Shown: piece by piece, positions 1-7,063 of the stretch
Layout: each line of letters starts with the position of its first letter
How positions within the stretch are numbered: position 1 is the first letter of the stretch
Assembly (NCBI GenBank): GCA_005779525.1
Contig: SXIZ01000184.1
Span: forward strand, 1 to 8,110
DNA length: 8,110 nt
Source: Methylococcaceae bacterium
GTDB taxonomy: Bacteria; Pseudomonadota; Gammaproteobacteria; Methylococcales; Methylomonadaceae
Reading direction: 5' to 3'
Notes under the pieces: model-generated
The model's input: the letters and a program-made list of their open reading frames with translations, nothing else
Database searches by the model: none
What the model was told of the DNA's origin: nothing
Made by a program: the position numbers and the translations under genes

Positions 1-510
1 AATAAAAGAAGATAAAAGTAAGCCCAAAGCGCCTAACATTAACCCCGCCAGAATCAGTGCAGGTAACACGCCCAGATAGCCTTGCCACGCGACATGAATG
101 TCATAACCCCAGGCGATAGCTAAAAACACATAGGCTTGTACAATCGACACGGCAGTCCCAGCCAGTAGTTTTGCCACTAACAAAAACCAGCGGGGCAAGG
201 GGCATACCAGTAAGATGCGCATGCTACCCATTTCTCGATCATAGACCATCGAAAGCGAGCTTTGCATACCGTTAAATAATTGAATCATGCCGAGCAAGCC
301 TGGGGTGATATAGACTTCGTACAGGATATAGGTCTCGTAAGGCGGCGTAATTGCAATGCCTAACGCCGCACGAAAGCCAGCAGCAAAGACAAACAGCCAA
401 ATAAGTGGCCGCACCAGTGCGGAAATAAAGCGTTCGCGTTGTTTAACAAACCTTAAGAGTTCTCGACCGACAATGCCAGACATGGCTCGCCAGTAATGCA
501 GAATATTCAT
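1..510 (-). CDS. ABC-2 type permease of a PQQ/alcohol-catabolism-associated ABC system (partial, C-terminus outside window)
   Basis: The frame is open for all 170 codons from the ATG at 510 to the left edge, so the C-terminus is missing. The visible protein starts MNILHYWRAMSGIVGRELLR, a short cytoplasmic N-terminus with an amphipathic look. A hydrophobic segment follows at about residues 31-50. Around residues 85-120 is a conserved-looking tract (LFNGMQSSLSMVYDREMGSMR), typical of ABC-2 permeases, then hydrophobic segments at about 119-145 and 155-170. It overlaps the upstream ATPase stop by the ATGA at 507-510, so the two are probably translationally coupled as membrane and motor subunits of one exporter. 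The order propeller, ATPase, permease matches the transport operon known to accompany PQQ-dependent alcohol oxidation (PedC-like permease). The substrate is unknown. The family call is firm; the PQQ link rests on the neighbours. Confidence 0.85.
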   Translation of the reverse strand, partial: MNILHYWRAMSGIVGRELLRFVKQRERFISALVRPLIWLFVFAAGFRAALGIAITPPYETYILYEVYITPGLLGMIQLFNGMQSSLSMVYDREMGSMRILLVCPLPRWFLLVAKLLAGTAVSIVQAYVFLAIAWGYDIHVAWQGYLGVLPALILAGLMLGALGLLLSSFI

Positions 511-1247
511 GCGTCACTGCTCCCAGTTTGAATCAAAAGGTTAAATGCGGTGTTGATATTTGCGGCTCCCGCCTGCGCTAATACTTCTGGCAAACTGCCT
601 TGTGCCCTTATTTTGCCTTTATGCAACACCAATAAGTTGTCCTCTGGATAAATTTCATCAAAAGTGTGTGTTGCCCAAAGCACGGCTAACTGTTGGCTGG
701 CGACTAAACTATGCACATGTTCAACAATGGCTTGTCGACTCGGCGCATCTAGTCCAACCGTAGGTTCGTCCAACAACAGTACCTGGGGTTTGTGCAAGAG
801 TGCCCGCGCAATTTCTACTCTTCGACGATGTCCGCCATTTAAGCGGCGCACAATTTCATGGCGACGTTCAAACATCCCTAAGCGTTCTAATTCCTCTTGT
901 ATCCTAGCGTTGGCAAGTTTTCGGCTGAGACCATGTAATGCTGCGTGGTAGCGTAGATTTTGCGTGACACTTAAATCCATGTCTAAAGTGGTTTGTTGAA
1001 ACACGACACCTAACTGCGCCAAGGCTAGGCGGGACTGGTGTTTAACCTCATAACCACACAGGGTGATTGCACCTTGACGCGTATCATAAAGTCGGGTGAT
1101 CAATGCAAATAAGGTACTTTTACCCGCACCGTTGGGGCCTAATAGGATTTTGCATTCTCCAGTGTGGACACTAAAGTTAATGTTTTCTAGAGCGTTATGA
1201 GCGCCATAGGCAAAACTTAGATTTTGGCAATTGAGTGCAATGCTCAT
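507..1247 (-). CDS. ABC transporter ATP-binding subunit, PQQ-dependent alcohol dehydrogenase-associated type
   Basis: A 246-residue nucleotide-binding protein that would energise the adjacent ABC-2 permease. Visible motifs are Walker A GPNGAGKS (residues 37-44), Q-loop glutamines at 84-85, an ABC signature reading LNGGH (136-140) instead of the canonical LSGGQ, Walker B VLLLDEP (156-162) with catalytic E161, the D-loop GLD just after, and the switch histidine H194. I chose the ATG at 1247 because it forms an ATGA overlap with the propeller gene's stop (1244-1247); a TTG at 1268 would add only seven unconserved-looking residues inside the upstream gene. The variant signature followed by HRRRVEIARALLH is, from memory, characteristic of the PQQ-ABC ATPase family. 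The transported compound is unknown; detoxification or export of alcohol-oxidation intermediates is a common guess, not shown here. Confidence 0.93.
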   Translation of the reverse strand: MSIALNCQNLSFAYGAHNALENINFSVHTGECKILLGPNGAGKSTLFALITRLYDTRQGAITLCGYEVKHQSRLALAQLGVVFQQTTLDMDLSVTQNLRYHAALHGLSRKLANARIQEELERLGMFERRHEIVRRLNGGHRRRVEIARALLHKPQVLLLDEPTVGLDAPSRQAIVEHVHSLVASQQLAVLWATHTFDEIYPEDNLLVLHKGKIRAQGSLPEVLAQAGAANINTAFNLLIQTGSSDA

Positions 1248-2197
1248 GGTAACGCCACCACGCCCCAAGGATAGCGTCCTACGCCTATGGATTTACTAAC
1301 CGTGTGACTTTCTAGTTCGATAATAGAAAGATCATTGCTGACACCATTCGTGGTGTACAAGCGTTTTTGGTCGGGTGAAAACGCTAAATTCCAGACGCGT
1401 TGGCCTACGAGTAAGTATTTTTCAACTGCAAAAGTTTGCGCGTTAATCACCGCTACGCGATTGGCAGGCCCAGTGGCGACATAGGCCCAGCGTCGCTCAT
1501 TATCGACGACCACTCCGACGGGTTGGATTTTATCTTGGGTGACGCCTGGAATCTCTAATTTTATCGATTTGAGTAGTTGACGGGTTTTAGTATCTAAAAT
1601 ACTGACGGTGCCCGCCATTTCCGAGGTAATCCATAGCTGTTGGCTGTCTGGAGTAAAGGTTAAGGCCCGGGGACGGGGATCAACCAAGGTATTGTCGATA
1701 ATTTTTAGGGTTTTGACATCAATCCAGTGCAGCATATTCGTGGTTTCGGAAGCACTGGCAACCCATTGATTATCACCGCTGGCGGCAATGCCTTCGGGTT
1801 CGACGCCCACTTTAATATTGTGGGTGGCTTTCTTTTTGAGTAAATCGATAACGGTGACTTGATTGTCATCTTCATTGGACACATACATGCGTTCGCCGTT
1901 TGGACTAAGCGCAAAGGTTTCGGGGTCTTTGCCGGAAGGCAGTTTGCCAATTTCTTTAAAATTTTCGGTATTAATTACCTTGATAGTATGATCATCACTG
2001 GTCGCCACATACAAGGTCTTAAAATCTGGGCTAAGCGCAATTCCGCGTGGACGTTGCCCAATCGGCAAGGTTTTACTCAGGGTGCCAGTGGCGGGATCGA
2101 CGAGTGCTAAAGCATTGTCTTTTTCTAAGGTGACTATCACCGTTTCCGCCTGTGCCATGGACGTTAACAACATGCTGTAAATAAACCATTTTTTCAT
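1244..2197 (-). CDS. Secreted YVTN-family beta-propeller protein, PQQ-catabolism-associated
   Basis: A 317-residue protein with a clear Sec signal peptide (MKKWFIYSMLLTSMAQA, cleavage probably after residue 17), so it is expected in the periplasm. The mature part is a series of about seven repeats of roughly 40 residues, recognisable by recurrent patterns such as RGIALSPDFKTLYVAT, ETFALSPNGERMYVSN, RALTFTPDSQQLWITS and NLAFSPDQKRLYTTN, each followed by a V-x-V-I-D/N strand; this is the YVTN beta-propeller signature. Proteins of this length and repeat number occur beside an ABC ATPase and permease in PQQ-dependent alcohol-catabolism regions, as here. The AAGGA Shine-Dalgarno sits 8 bases before the ATG and overlaps the mtaD stop region. 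A substrate-binding or scaffold role is inference; no catalytic residues can be assigned. Confidence 0.9.
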   Translation of the reverse strand: MKKWFIYSMLLTSMAQAETVIVTLEKDNALALVDPATGTLSKTLPIGQRPRGIALSPDFKTLYVATSDDHTIKVINTENFKEIGKLPSGKDPETFALSPNGERMYVSNEDDNQVTVIDLLKKKATHNIKVGVEPEGIAASGDNQWVASASETTNMLHWIDVKTLKIIDNTLVDPRPRALTFTPDSQQLWITSEMAGTVSILDTKTRQLLKSIKLEIPGVTQDKIQPVGVVVDNERRWAYVATGPANRVAVINAQTFAVEKYLLVGQRVWNLAFSPDQKRLYTTNGVSNDLSIIELESHTVSKSIGVGRYPWGVVALP

Positions 2198-2205
2198 AAA
2201 AGCAG

Positions 2206-2210
2206 TCCTT
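2206..2210 (-). promoter_or_regulatory. Ribosome binding site of the beta-propeller gene
   Basis: AAGGA on the minus strand lies 8 bases upstream of the ATG at 2197 and touches the TAA stop of the deaminase gene (2210-2212). The arrangement supports this start and suggests that the two genes share one mRNA. Confidence 0.7.
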
Positions 2211-3535
2211 TAATGGGGTTTTGATTGTAAGCGTTGCTGCCACTGAGCTATCTTGGCAGTGAGTGCGGGTAAATCAAATGTGGTCAGATGACGGTTTTTT
2301 AATACCTGTTGCCCTGCGACCCACACATCACTCACTTGCTGGCGACTGGCGGCGTAAACTATTTGGGAAACCGGATCAAATAAAGGTTGGGTTTCTAACT
2401 CATCCAGTTTGATTGCAGTAATGTCTGCAGCTTTCCCAGGCAGTAGCGAACCAGTTTTATCCTCGATACCCAAGGCTTTAGCGCCATTTAAGGTCGCCAT
2501 TTGTAAAGCAGTAAATGCGGGTAGGGCACTGGCATCGTTCGCCACGGCTTTAGCAAGTAACGCAGCGGTGCGCATTTCTCCTAACATATCCAAGTCGTTA
2601 TTGCTGGCAGCCCCGTCCGTGCCTAATGCAACATTAATCCCTGCAGCAAGGCATTTTGCGACCGGACAAAAACCACTGGCGAGTTTGAGATTGGATTCCG
2701 GGCAATGCACAATGTGTGCTCCCTGTTGCGCCAAGAGCTTGATTTCTTGATCGTGTAATTGGGTCATATGTACAGCAATAAAACCCGGGTTGAGCAAGCC
2801 CAATTGCTGCAAACGCTTAATTGGGCGGTGCTGCGTGATTTGTTCTTGTTCAGTGACCTCATGTAGTGTTTCATGCACATGCATGTGCACAGGCAATTCC
2901 AGTTCATCCGCTAAGGTAGCGATTTGACGCAACGGTGTATCAGACACTGTGTAAGGTGCATGTGGCGCGAAGCAGGTGGTGATTAAGGGATGATGGCGCA
3001 ATTCTGCCTGTAACGCTAAGCCCTTTGCGATATATTCATCACTGTTATTGGCCCATACGGTCGGAAAATCGATGACAATTAAACCTACACTAGCGCGAAT
3101 GCCACGCGTTATCGCTTGTTGCGCCGTGATTTCCGGGTAAAAATACATATCGTTAAAACAGGTCGTTCCGCCGCGTAACATCTCCGCTATCGCTAAGTCG
3201 GTGCCATCTTGGATAAATTCAGGGCTGATCCAGCGTTGTTCTAACGGCCAAATGTGTTGCTGTAGCCATTCCATAAGGGGTAAATCGTCGGCGACGCCGC
3301 GCATTAAGGTCATCGCTGCATGGGTGTGGCAATTAATTAAGCCAGGAATCAAGGCATGCTCTGACAACCAGTGGGTATGCGTGGCCTGATATTTCTGTTC
3401 TGCGGTTGCGGTGGGTAGTACCTCAATGACCAAGCCATTGTGAATTGCTAAGCTATAGTCAGAGTAAACCGTATGTGCAGGTTCAACAGGAATAATCCAG
3501 CGCGCGTGAATTAGGGTGTCAATATCAGTGTGCAT
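2210..3535 (-). CDS. mtaD: 5-methylthioadenosine/S-adenosylhomocysteine deaminase (TRZ/ATZ-type amidohydrolase)
   Basis: A 441-residue metal-dependent amidohydrolase. The zinc-site motif HTH is at residues 70-72 in PGLINCHTHAAMTLMRG; the MHVHET segment gives H219 (metal) and E222 (substrate/proton transfer); VHMTQ gives H256; and GTDGAASNNDLDM gives the metal ligand D307. These positions and the DDLPLMEWLQQHIWP tract are typical of deaminases acting on methylthioadenosine and S-adenosylhomocysteine, and the length fits. The product would be methylthioinosine (or S-inosylhomocysteine). It is divergent from mtnA across 58 bases, which supports a methionine-salvage role, as in pseudomonads where MTA is deaminated rather than cleaved directly. 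Downstream, the propeller gene begins 12 bases after its stop, so it probably heads a four-gene operon. Related enzymes deaminate other purines or triazines, so substrate assignment rests partly on context. The Shine-Dalgarno is weak. Confidence 0.9.
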   Translation of the reverse strand: MHTDIDTLIHARWIIPVEPAHTVYSDYSLAIHNGLVIEVLPTATAEQKYQATHTHWLSEHALIPGLINCHTHAAMTLMRGVADDLPLMEWLQQHIWPLEQRWISPEFIQDGTDLAIAEMLRGGTTCFNDMYFYPEITAQQAITRGIRASVGLIVIDFPTVWANNSDEYIAKGLALQAELRHHPLITTCFAPHAPYTVSDTPLRQIATLADELELPVHMHVHETLHEVTEQEQITQHRPIKRLQQLGLLNPGFIAVHMTQLHDQEIKLLAQQGAHIVHCPESNLKLASGFCPVAKCLAAGINVALGTDGAASNNDLDMLGEMRTAALLAKAVANDASALPAFTALQMATLNGAKALGIEDKTGSLLPGKAADITAIKLDELETQPLFDPVSQIVYAASRQQVSDVWVAGQQVLKNRHLTTFDLPALTAKIAQWQQRLQSKPH

Positions 3536-3593
3536 AGTAGGGTCCGGTGTATAATCTCAAGGATTATAACTTTTTTGCCTGACTAGATAAATA
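3536..3593. promoter_or_regulatory. Divergent promoter region between mtaD and mtnA with back-to-back -10 hexamers
   Basis: The whole 58-base gap must drive both directions unless transcription comes from further away. It contains the perfect 7-base inverted repeat TATAATC (3550-3556) / GATTATA (3562-3568) with a 5-base centre. This puts a consensus TATAAT on the plus strand at 3550-3555 and another on the minus strand at 3563-3568. Predicted starts would give leaders of roughly 20-35 bases to each gene. No good -35 box is visible on either side at 16-18 bases, so an activator or a weak promoter is possible. The symmetrical element could also serve as an operator. Confidence 0.5.
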
Positions 3594-4631
3594 ATGATTG
3601 CAGAGAATAAACTGGCAGTACAAGCCTTACAATGGACCGGAAAATCCTTGAAAGTATTGGATCAGCGGCAATTGCCGCAACTGATTACCTATGATGAGTA
3701 TGAGCATGCTGCCGGAGTGGCGGAAGCCATTCGCAGTATGCGAGTGCGTGGGGCACCCGCGATTGGTATTGCGGCAGCTTATGGGGTTGTGCTTTCGGCG
3801 CAACAGCATTTTCAGGCTTCACCCGCGACTTGGCATAGTTTAGTGCAAGCCGATATCCAGCTGTTAGCAGCGTCACGCCCAACAGCGGTCAATTTATTTT
3901 GGGCTTTAGATTTAATGCGTCAAACCCTTGAAACGGTCGAGCAGCAGACCGTGGAAGCGTTAACTGCCTTAGCCGTGCAAATTCACCAAGATGATCTTGC
4001 CGCAAATCTGCGTATGGGGGAACTCGGGGCTGAGGTGTTGGGGAATGCCAAAGGCGTATTGACGCATTGCAATGCTGGCGCCTTGGCGACGGGCGGGTAC
4101 GGCACGGCGCTCGGTGTCATTCGTAGTGCTTACCAACGAGGACTTAGAAACGTATTTGCGGGTGAAACGCGTCCCTGGTTGCAAGGCGCCCGGCTGACGG
4201 TCTGGGAGCTTGCTCAGGATGGTATTGCGGCAACCTTGATCGCTGACTCGGCAGCCGCTTGGTTAATGCGCACGGGTGCGATCGATTGGGTAGTTGTCGG
4301 CGCGGACCGCATAGCGCTCAATGGCGATGCGGCAAACAAAATTGGGACCTATTCCTTAGCGGTTTTGGCCAAACAGCATGGCGTAAAAGTCATGGTAGTT
4401 GCACCCACCTCGACTATAGATTGGTCTATGCCCTCAGGCGAGCAGATAGAAATTGAGCAACGTGCTGCGAGTGAATTATTACCCGAATGTTATCAGCATG
4501 AGACGTCTTTGGTCAGCGCCTGGAACCCGGTATTCGATGTGACACCTGCCAACTTAATTGATGCAATCGTAACTGAACGCGGGGTGGTTTTGAATCCAGC
4601 CCTACAAGGTATTGGGAGTTTACGCCAATGA
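3594..4631 (+). CDS. mtnA: S-methyl-5-thioribose-1-phosphate isomerase
   Basis: A 345-residue member of the MtnA/eIF2B-alpha-like isomerase family, converting methylthioribose-1-phosphate to methylthioribulose-1-phosphate in the methionine salvage pathway. Diagnostic segments are RVRGAPAIGIAAAYG (about residues 50-64), LTHCNAGALATGGYGTALG with the catalytic cysteine at 159, ETRPWLQGARLTVWEL, and VVVGADRIALNGDAANKIGTYSLA with the catalytic aspartate at 238. Length and motif order match full-length bacterial MtnA. The ATG at 3594 has no strong Shine-Dalgarno, only an A/T-rich leader, but the N-terminal sequence that follows (VQALQWTGKSLKVLDQRQLP) fits the family start. The gene is divergent from mtaD and overlaps the following CysZ-like gene by ATGA. 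No phosphorylase, kinase, dehydratase or enolase of the pathway is in the window, so the rest must be elsewhere. Confidence 0.97.
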   Translation: MIAENKLAVQALQWTGKSLKVLDQRQLPQLITYDEYEHAAGVAEAIRSMRVRGAPAIGIAAAYGVVLSAQQHFQASPATWHSLVQADIQLLAASRPTAVNLFWALDLMRQTLETVEQQTVEALTALAVQIHQDDLAANLRMGELGAEVLGNAKGVLTHCNAGALATGGYGTALGVIRSAYQRGLRNVFAGETRPWLQGARLTVWELAQDGIAATLIADSAAAWLMRTGAIDWVVVGADRIALNGDAANKIGTYSLAVLAKQHGVKVMVVAPTSTIDWSMPSGEQIEIEQRAASELLPECYQHETSLVSAWNPVFDVTPANLIDAIVTERGVVLNPALQGIGSLRQ

Positions 4632-5353
4632 ATATGACTGCTAATCCTAAAAATCCTTTCTTTATTTTGCAATGCTGGCGTCAAGCCTGGTTATTAATGA
4701 TGCGCCCTGAACTACGCAAATTTATTGTCGTTCCTATCCTCGTCAATATCCTCATTTACAGCCTAGCTCTGGGAATGGGCTATTATTATGTCAGTGGTTG
4801 GGTGAGTCACTTTATACCGGATAGTTTGTCTTGGTTAAGTTGGATACTCTGGCCGATTTTTTTTATCAGCTTTGTCGTATTAATGTTTTTTAGTTTTACG
4901 CTGTTGGCTAACATCATGTTAGCGCCATTTTATGGCGTGATCTCGGAACGCACAGAAGCACTGCTCTCGGGCGAAGCGGTCGTGGTACACAATATCCCGC
5001 TACTTCGCTCTTGGGGGAGTGAATGCAAACGTTTGTGGTATTTATTAAAAATTAACCTACCGCTGCTTTTATTATCTTTGATACCCGGAATCAATGTGAT
5101 TGTGGCGTTGCTATGGATGTTGGTGGGTGCCTGGAGTATGGCACTAGAGTACATGGCCTATCCTATGGATAATGCTGGAATTTTATTTGTTCAACAAAAG
5201 CAACAGTTACAAGGTGCTCGCCTTAATGTCTTGTTTTTTGGCGGTATAGTCTTATTGGGTTTGATGTTACCTGTTTTAAATTTTTTAATGCCGGTGTTGG
5301 CCGTGATTTGTGCTACTGTTTATTGGAACAATCACAAGCTTATTATTTCCTGA
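4628..5353 (+). CDS. cysZ: CysZ/EI24-family inner membrane protein (putative sulfate uptake)
   Basis: A 241-residue polytopic membrane protein, close to the usual CysZ length. Hydrophobic segments lie at about residues 32-56, 67-98, 140-172 and 200-230. Family-like tracts include FSFTLLANIMLAPFYGVISERTEALLSGE (about 88-116) between the second membrane segment and a cytoplasmic region, SECKRLWYLLK (about 131-141), and EYMAYPMDNAG (174-184), equivalent to the YPxDN tract of CysZ. CysZ proteins carry sulfate into the cytoplasm for cysteine synthesis. The start codon overlaps the mtnA stop (ATGA, 4628-4631), so translation is probably coupled; a second ATG two codons later is a possible alternative. 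Coupling to methionine salvage fits a sulfur role, but EI24-domain proteins are diverse and sulfate transport here is inferred, not demonstrated. Confidence 0.82.
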   Translation: MNMTANPKNPFFILQCWRQAWLLMMRPELRKFIVVPILVNILIYSLALGMGYYYVSGWVSHFIPDSLSWLSWILWPIFFISFVVLMFFSFTLLANIMLAPFYGVISERTEALLSGEAVVVHNIPLLRSWGSECKRLWYLLKINLPLLLLSLIPGINVIVALLWMLVGAWSMALEYMAYPMDNAGILFVQQKQQLQGARLNVLFFGGIVLLGLMLPVLNFLMPVLAVICATVYWNNHKLIIS

Positions 5354-5401
5354 ACTAAATCAATCAGATTAATAGGTTTAGGGCTTAAGGATAGTGTTAT
5401 C

Positions 5402-5405
5402 AGGA
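5402..5405 (+). promoter_or_regulatory. Ribosome binding site supporting the GTG start of wbpA
   Basis: AGGA followed by a 7-base spacer leads into GTG at 5413. No ATG lies nearby in this frame, so this site decides the non-ATG start. Confidence 0.6.
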
Positions 5406-5412
5406 AAAATCA

Positions 5413-6726
5413 GTGGAAAATATCAAGAATCAGCTATTAGCTAAATTAGCAGACAAGCAAGCGATAATTGGAGTTGTGGGTTTAGGCTATGTTGGTTTAC
5501 CGTTAGCTTTAAGATACGCTCAAGTTGGTTTCAGCGTGATTGGTATTGACATCGATAAACACAAAGTTGATACCTTGAATGCGGGAAAAAGCTATATTGA
5601 ATACTTCAGTTCGGAAAAAATTCAACAAGCTCAAGCACAAGGTTTTAGAGCAACGACTGATTTTTCAGTTGTAGCAACCATTGATGCCCTGATTATTTGT
5701 GTACCTACGCCGTTAAATAAGCATAGAGAACCCGATATCAGTTTTGTTACCAACACTACCGATACTCTGGTGCCTTATCTTCGAAAAGGCCAGGTGATTT
5801 CCTTAGAAAGTACTACTTACCCTGGGACGACAGAAGAAGAATTATTACCGCGCGTGCAATCAACCGGCTTGCTTGTTGGACACGATATATTTCTAATTTA
5901 TTCTCCAGAGCGAGAAGACCCAGGGAATCCTAATTTTGAGACCAGAACCATTCCGAAAGTATGCGGTGGACAAACAGCGGAATGTCTAGAAATTGGCATA
6001 GCCCTATATTCTTCAGCGATTGATCGTGTTGTACCTGTGAGTTCGACCAAGGTTGCGGAAATGACCAAGTTATTGGAGAACATACATCGTGCCGTCAATA
6101 TTGGTTTAGTGAATGAAATGAAGATTGTGGCTGATAAGATGGATATTGATATCCACGAAGTGATCAGTGCGGCAGCCACTAAACCCTTTGGATTTACGCC
6201 ATATTATCCAGGGCCAGGATTAGGCGGGCATTGTATCCCGATAGATCCATTTTATTTAACCTGGAAAGCACGGGAATATGGCATCAATACGCGGTTTATT
6301 GAACTCGCGGGTGAAATAAATACCAGTATGCCGCAATGGGTGATTGGAAAAGTTATCGAAGGCATGAATAATCAAGGTAAGGCTCTTAAAAATAGTAAAG
6401 TTTTGGTATTGGGGATAGCCTACAAACCCAATATTGATGATATGCGCGAATCGCCTTCAGCAGAATTAATGGAAATTTTGCAAGAAAAGGGCGCTATAGT
6501 GGCTTATTCAGATCCACATGTTCCGAAATTTCCAGCGATGCGTAGATACCATTTTGATTTAACCAGTGTTGAACTCACACCAGAAAATATCCAATCCTAT
6601 GACTGTTTGCTACTAGCCACACAGCATAAGGCCTTTGATTATGATCTCATCCAAAAACATGCGAAACTGATTGTGGACTCTCGGGGAGTGTACAAGCAAA
6701 AATTTAGTAATATTACTAAAGCATAA
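5413..6726 (+). CDS. wbpA: UDP-N-acetyl-D-glucosamine 6-dehydrogenase (nucleotide-sugar dehydrogenase, WbpA type)
   Basis: A 437-residue enzyme oxidising C6 of a UDP-sugar to the uronic acid with two NAD+, feeding surface polysaccharide synthesis in the cytoplasm. The N-terminal Rossmann motif GVVGLGYVGLP has its glycines at 23, 25 and 28. ESTTYPGTTEE starts at residue 132. The central TKLLENIHRAVNIGLVNE gives K219 and N223, and PGLGGHCIPIDPFYLTWKA contains the catalytic C274. The C-terminal substrate/NAD half includes VLVLGIAYKPNIDDMRESPS (about 330-349) and ends near residue 437. The extended GGHCIPIDPFYLTWKAREYG and the length match WbpA-like UDP-GlcNAc dehydrogenases best; UDP-ManNAc (WecC) or UDP-GalNAc (TviB/WbpO) dehydrogenases are alternatives. 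It begins with GTG behind an AGGA site, 59 bases after the CysZ-like gene, and has visibly higher A+T than the genes to its left, fitting entry into a polysaccharide locus. Confidence 0.88.
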   Translation: MENIKNQLLAKLADKQAIIGVVGLGYVGLPLALRYAQVGFSVIGIDIDKHKVDTLNAGKSYIEYFSSEKIQQAQAQGFRATTDFSVVATIDALIICVPTPLNKHREPDISFVTNTTDTLVPYLRKGQVISLESTTYPGTTEEELLPRVQSTGLLVGHDIFLIYSPEREDPGNPNFETRTIPKVCGGQTAECLEIGIALYSSAIDRVVPVSSTKVAEMTKLLENIHRAVNIGLVNEMKIVADKMDIDIHEVISAAATKPFGFTPYYPGPGLGGHCIPIDPFYLTWKAREYGINTRFIELAGEINTSMPQWVIGKVIEGMNNQGKALKNSKVLVLGIAYKPNIDDMRESPSAELMEILQEKGAIVAYSDPHVPKFPAMRRYHFDLTSVELTPENIQSYDCLLLATQHKAFDYDLIQKHAKLIVDSRGVYKQKFSNITKA

Positions 6727-6856
6727 TTAAAAAGTAGAGTGTGACACTGGCAAAGTCGAATTTATTCAACCTGATGTGCTACAAAATTAAAAAAAATCGC
6801 CTATTATTAACTTCAGAGTCCTAAACTTTATAAGTAAACGTTTAAATTTCAGGTAG

Positions 6857-7063
6857 AGCTGTTGCAAAACCAAATCAACAAAGAAATGCAGCTGGCAAAC
6901 ACAAGGATGGGAGTTAGCAACTCAGCTGCAGGTTAAAGTACCTTTGAAATTGATCCCTAGCAATGGAGATCAAGCTAAAATCAAACGTATGAGGATCGAT
7001 GTTCTGCGCATCTGGGCAAAAAAATTAGAAATCACTTTTAATAGCACATCAATTCAATCCTGA
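6857..7063 (+). pseudogene. Possible gene remnant, stop-free frame without a start codon
   Basis: This frame runs about 68 codons from just after a TAG (6854-6856) to a TGA (7061-7063) with no suitable early ATG. The translated end reads VKVPLKLIPSNGDQAKIKRM, then RIDVLRIWAKKLEITFN and a short tail. Its charged/hydrophobic alternation looks more protein-like than the surrounding sequence. The tract RMRIDVLRIWAKK faintly recalls the C-terminal portion of DDE transposases of the IS1380/IS4 kind, but that similarity is too short to rely on. It may be the 3' end of a deleted gene, or chance. Confidence 0.25.

Noticed and set aside
1248..1268. Upstream TTG start that would lengthen the ABC ATPase by seven residues
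   Set aside because: The ATG at 1247 forms an ATGA overlap with the preceding gene and begins where the ATPase fold begins; the extra residues lie inside the propeller gene and look unrelated to the family.
5898..6179. Minus-strand reading frame of 93 codons opposite wbpA
   Set aside because: It lies entirely within a strongly conserved dehydrogenase and has no recognisable domain or ribosome site.
6738..6748. AGTGT-G-ACACT palindrome after wbpA as a terminator
   Set aside because: The loop would be a single base and no T tract follows, so it cannot form a standard intrinsic terminator.
6851..6865. Similarity of AGGTAGAGCTGTTGC to part of the JUMPstart element of polysaccharide operons
   Set aside because: Only a gapped partial match to the GGTAGCTGTT part is present and the ops core GGCGGTAG is missing.
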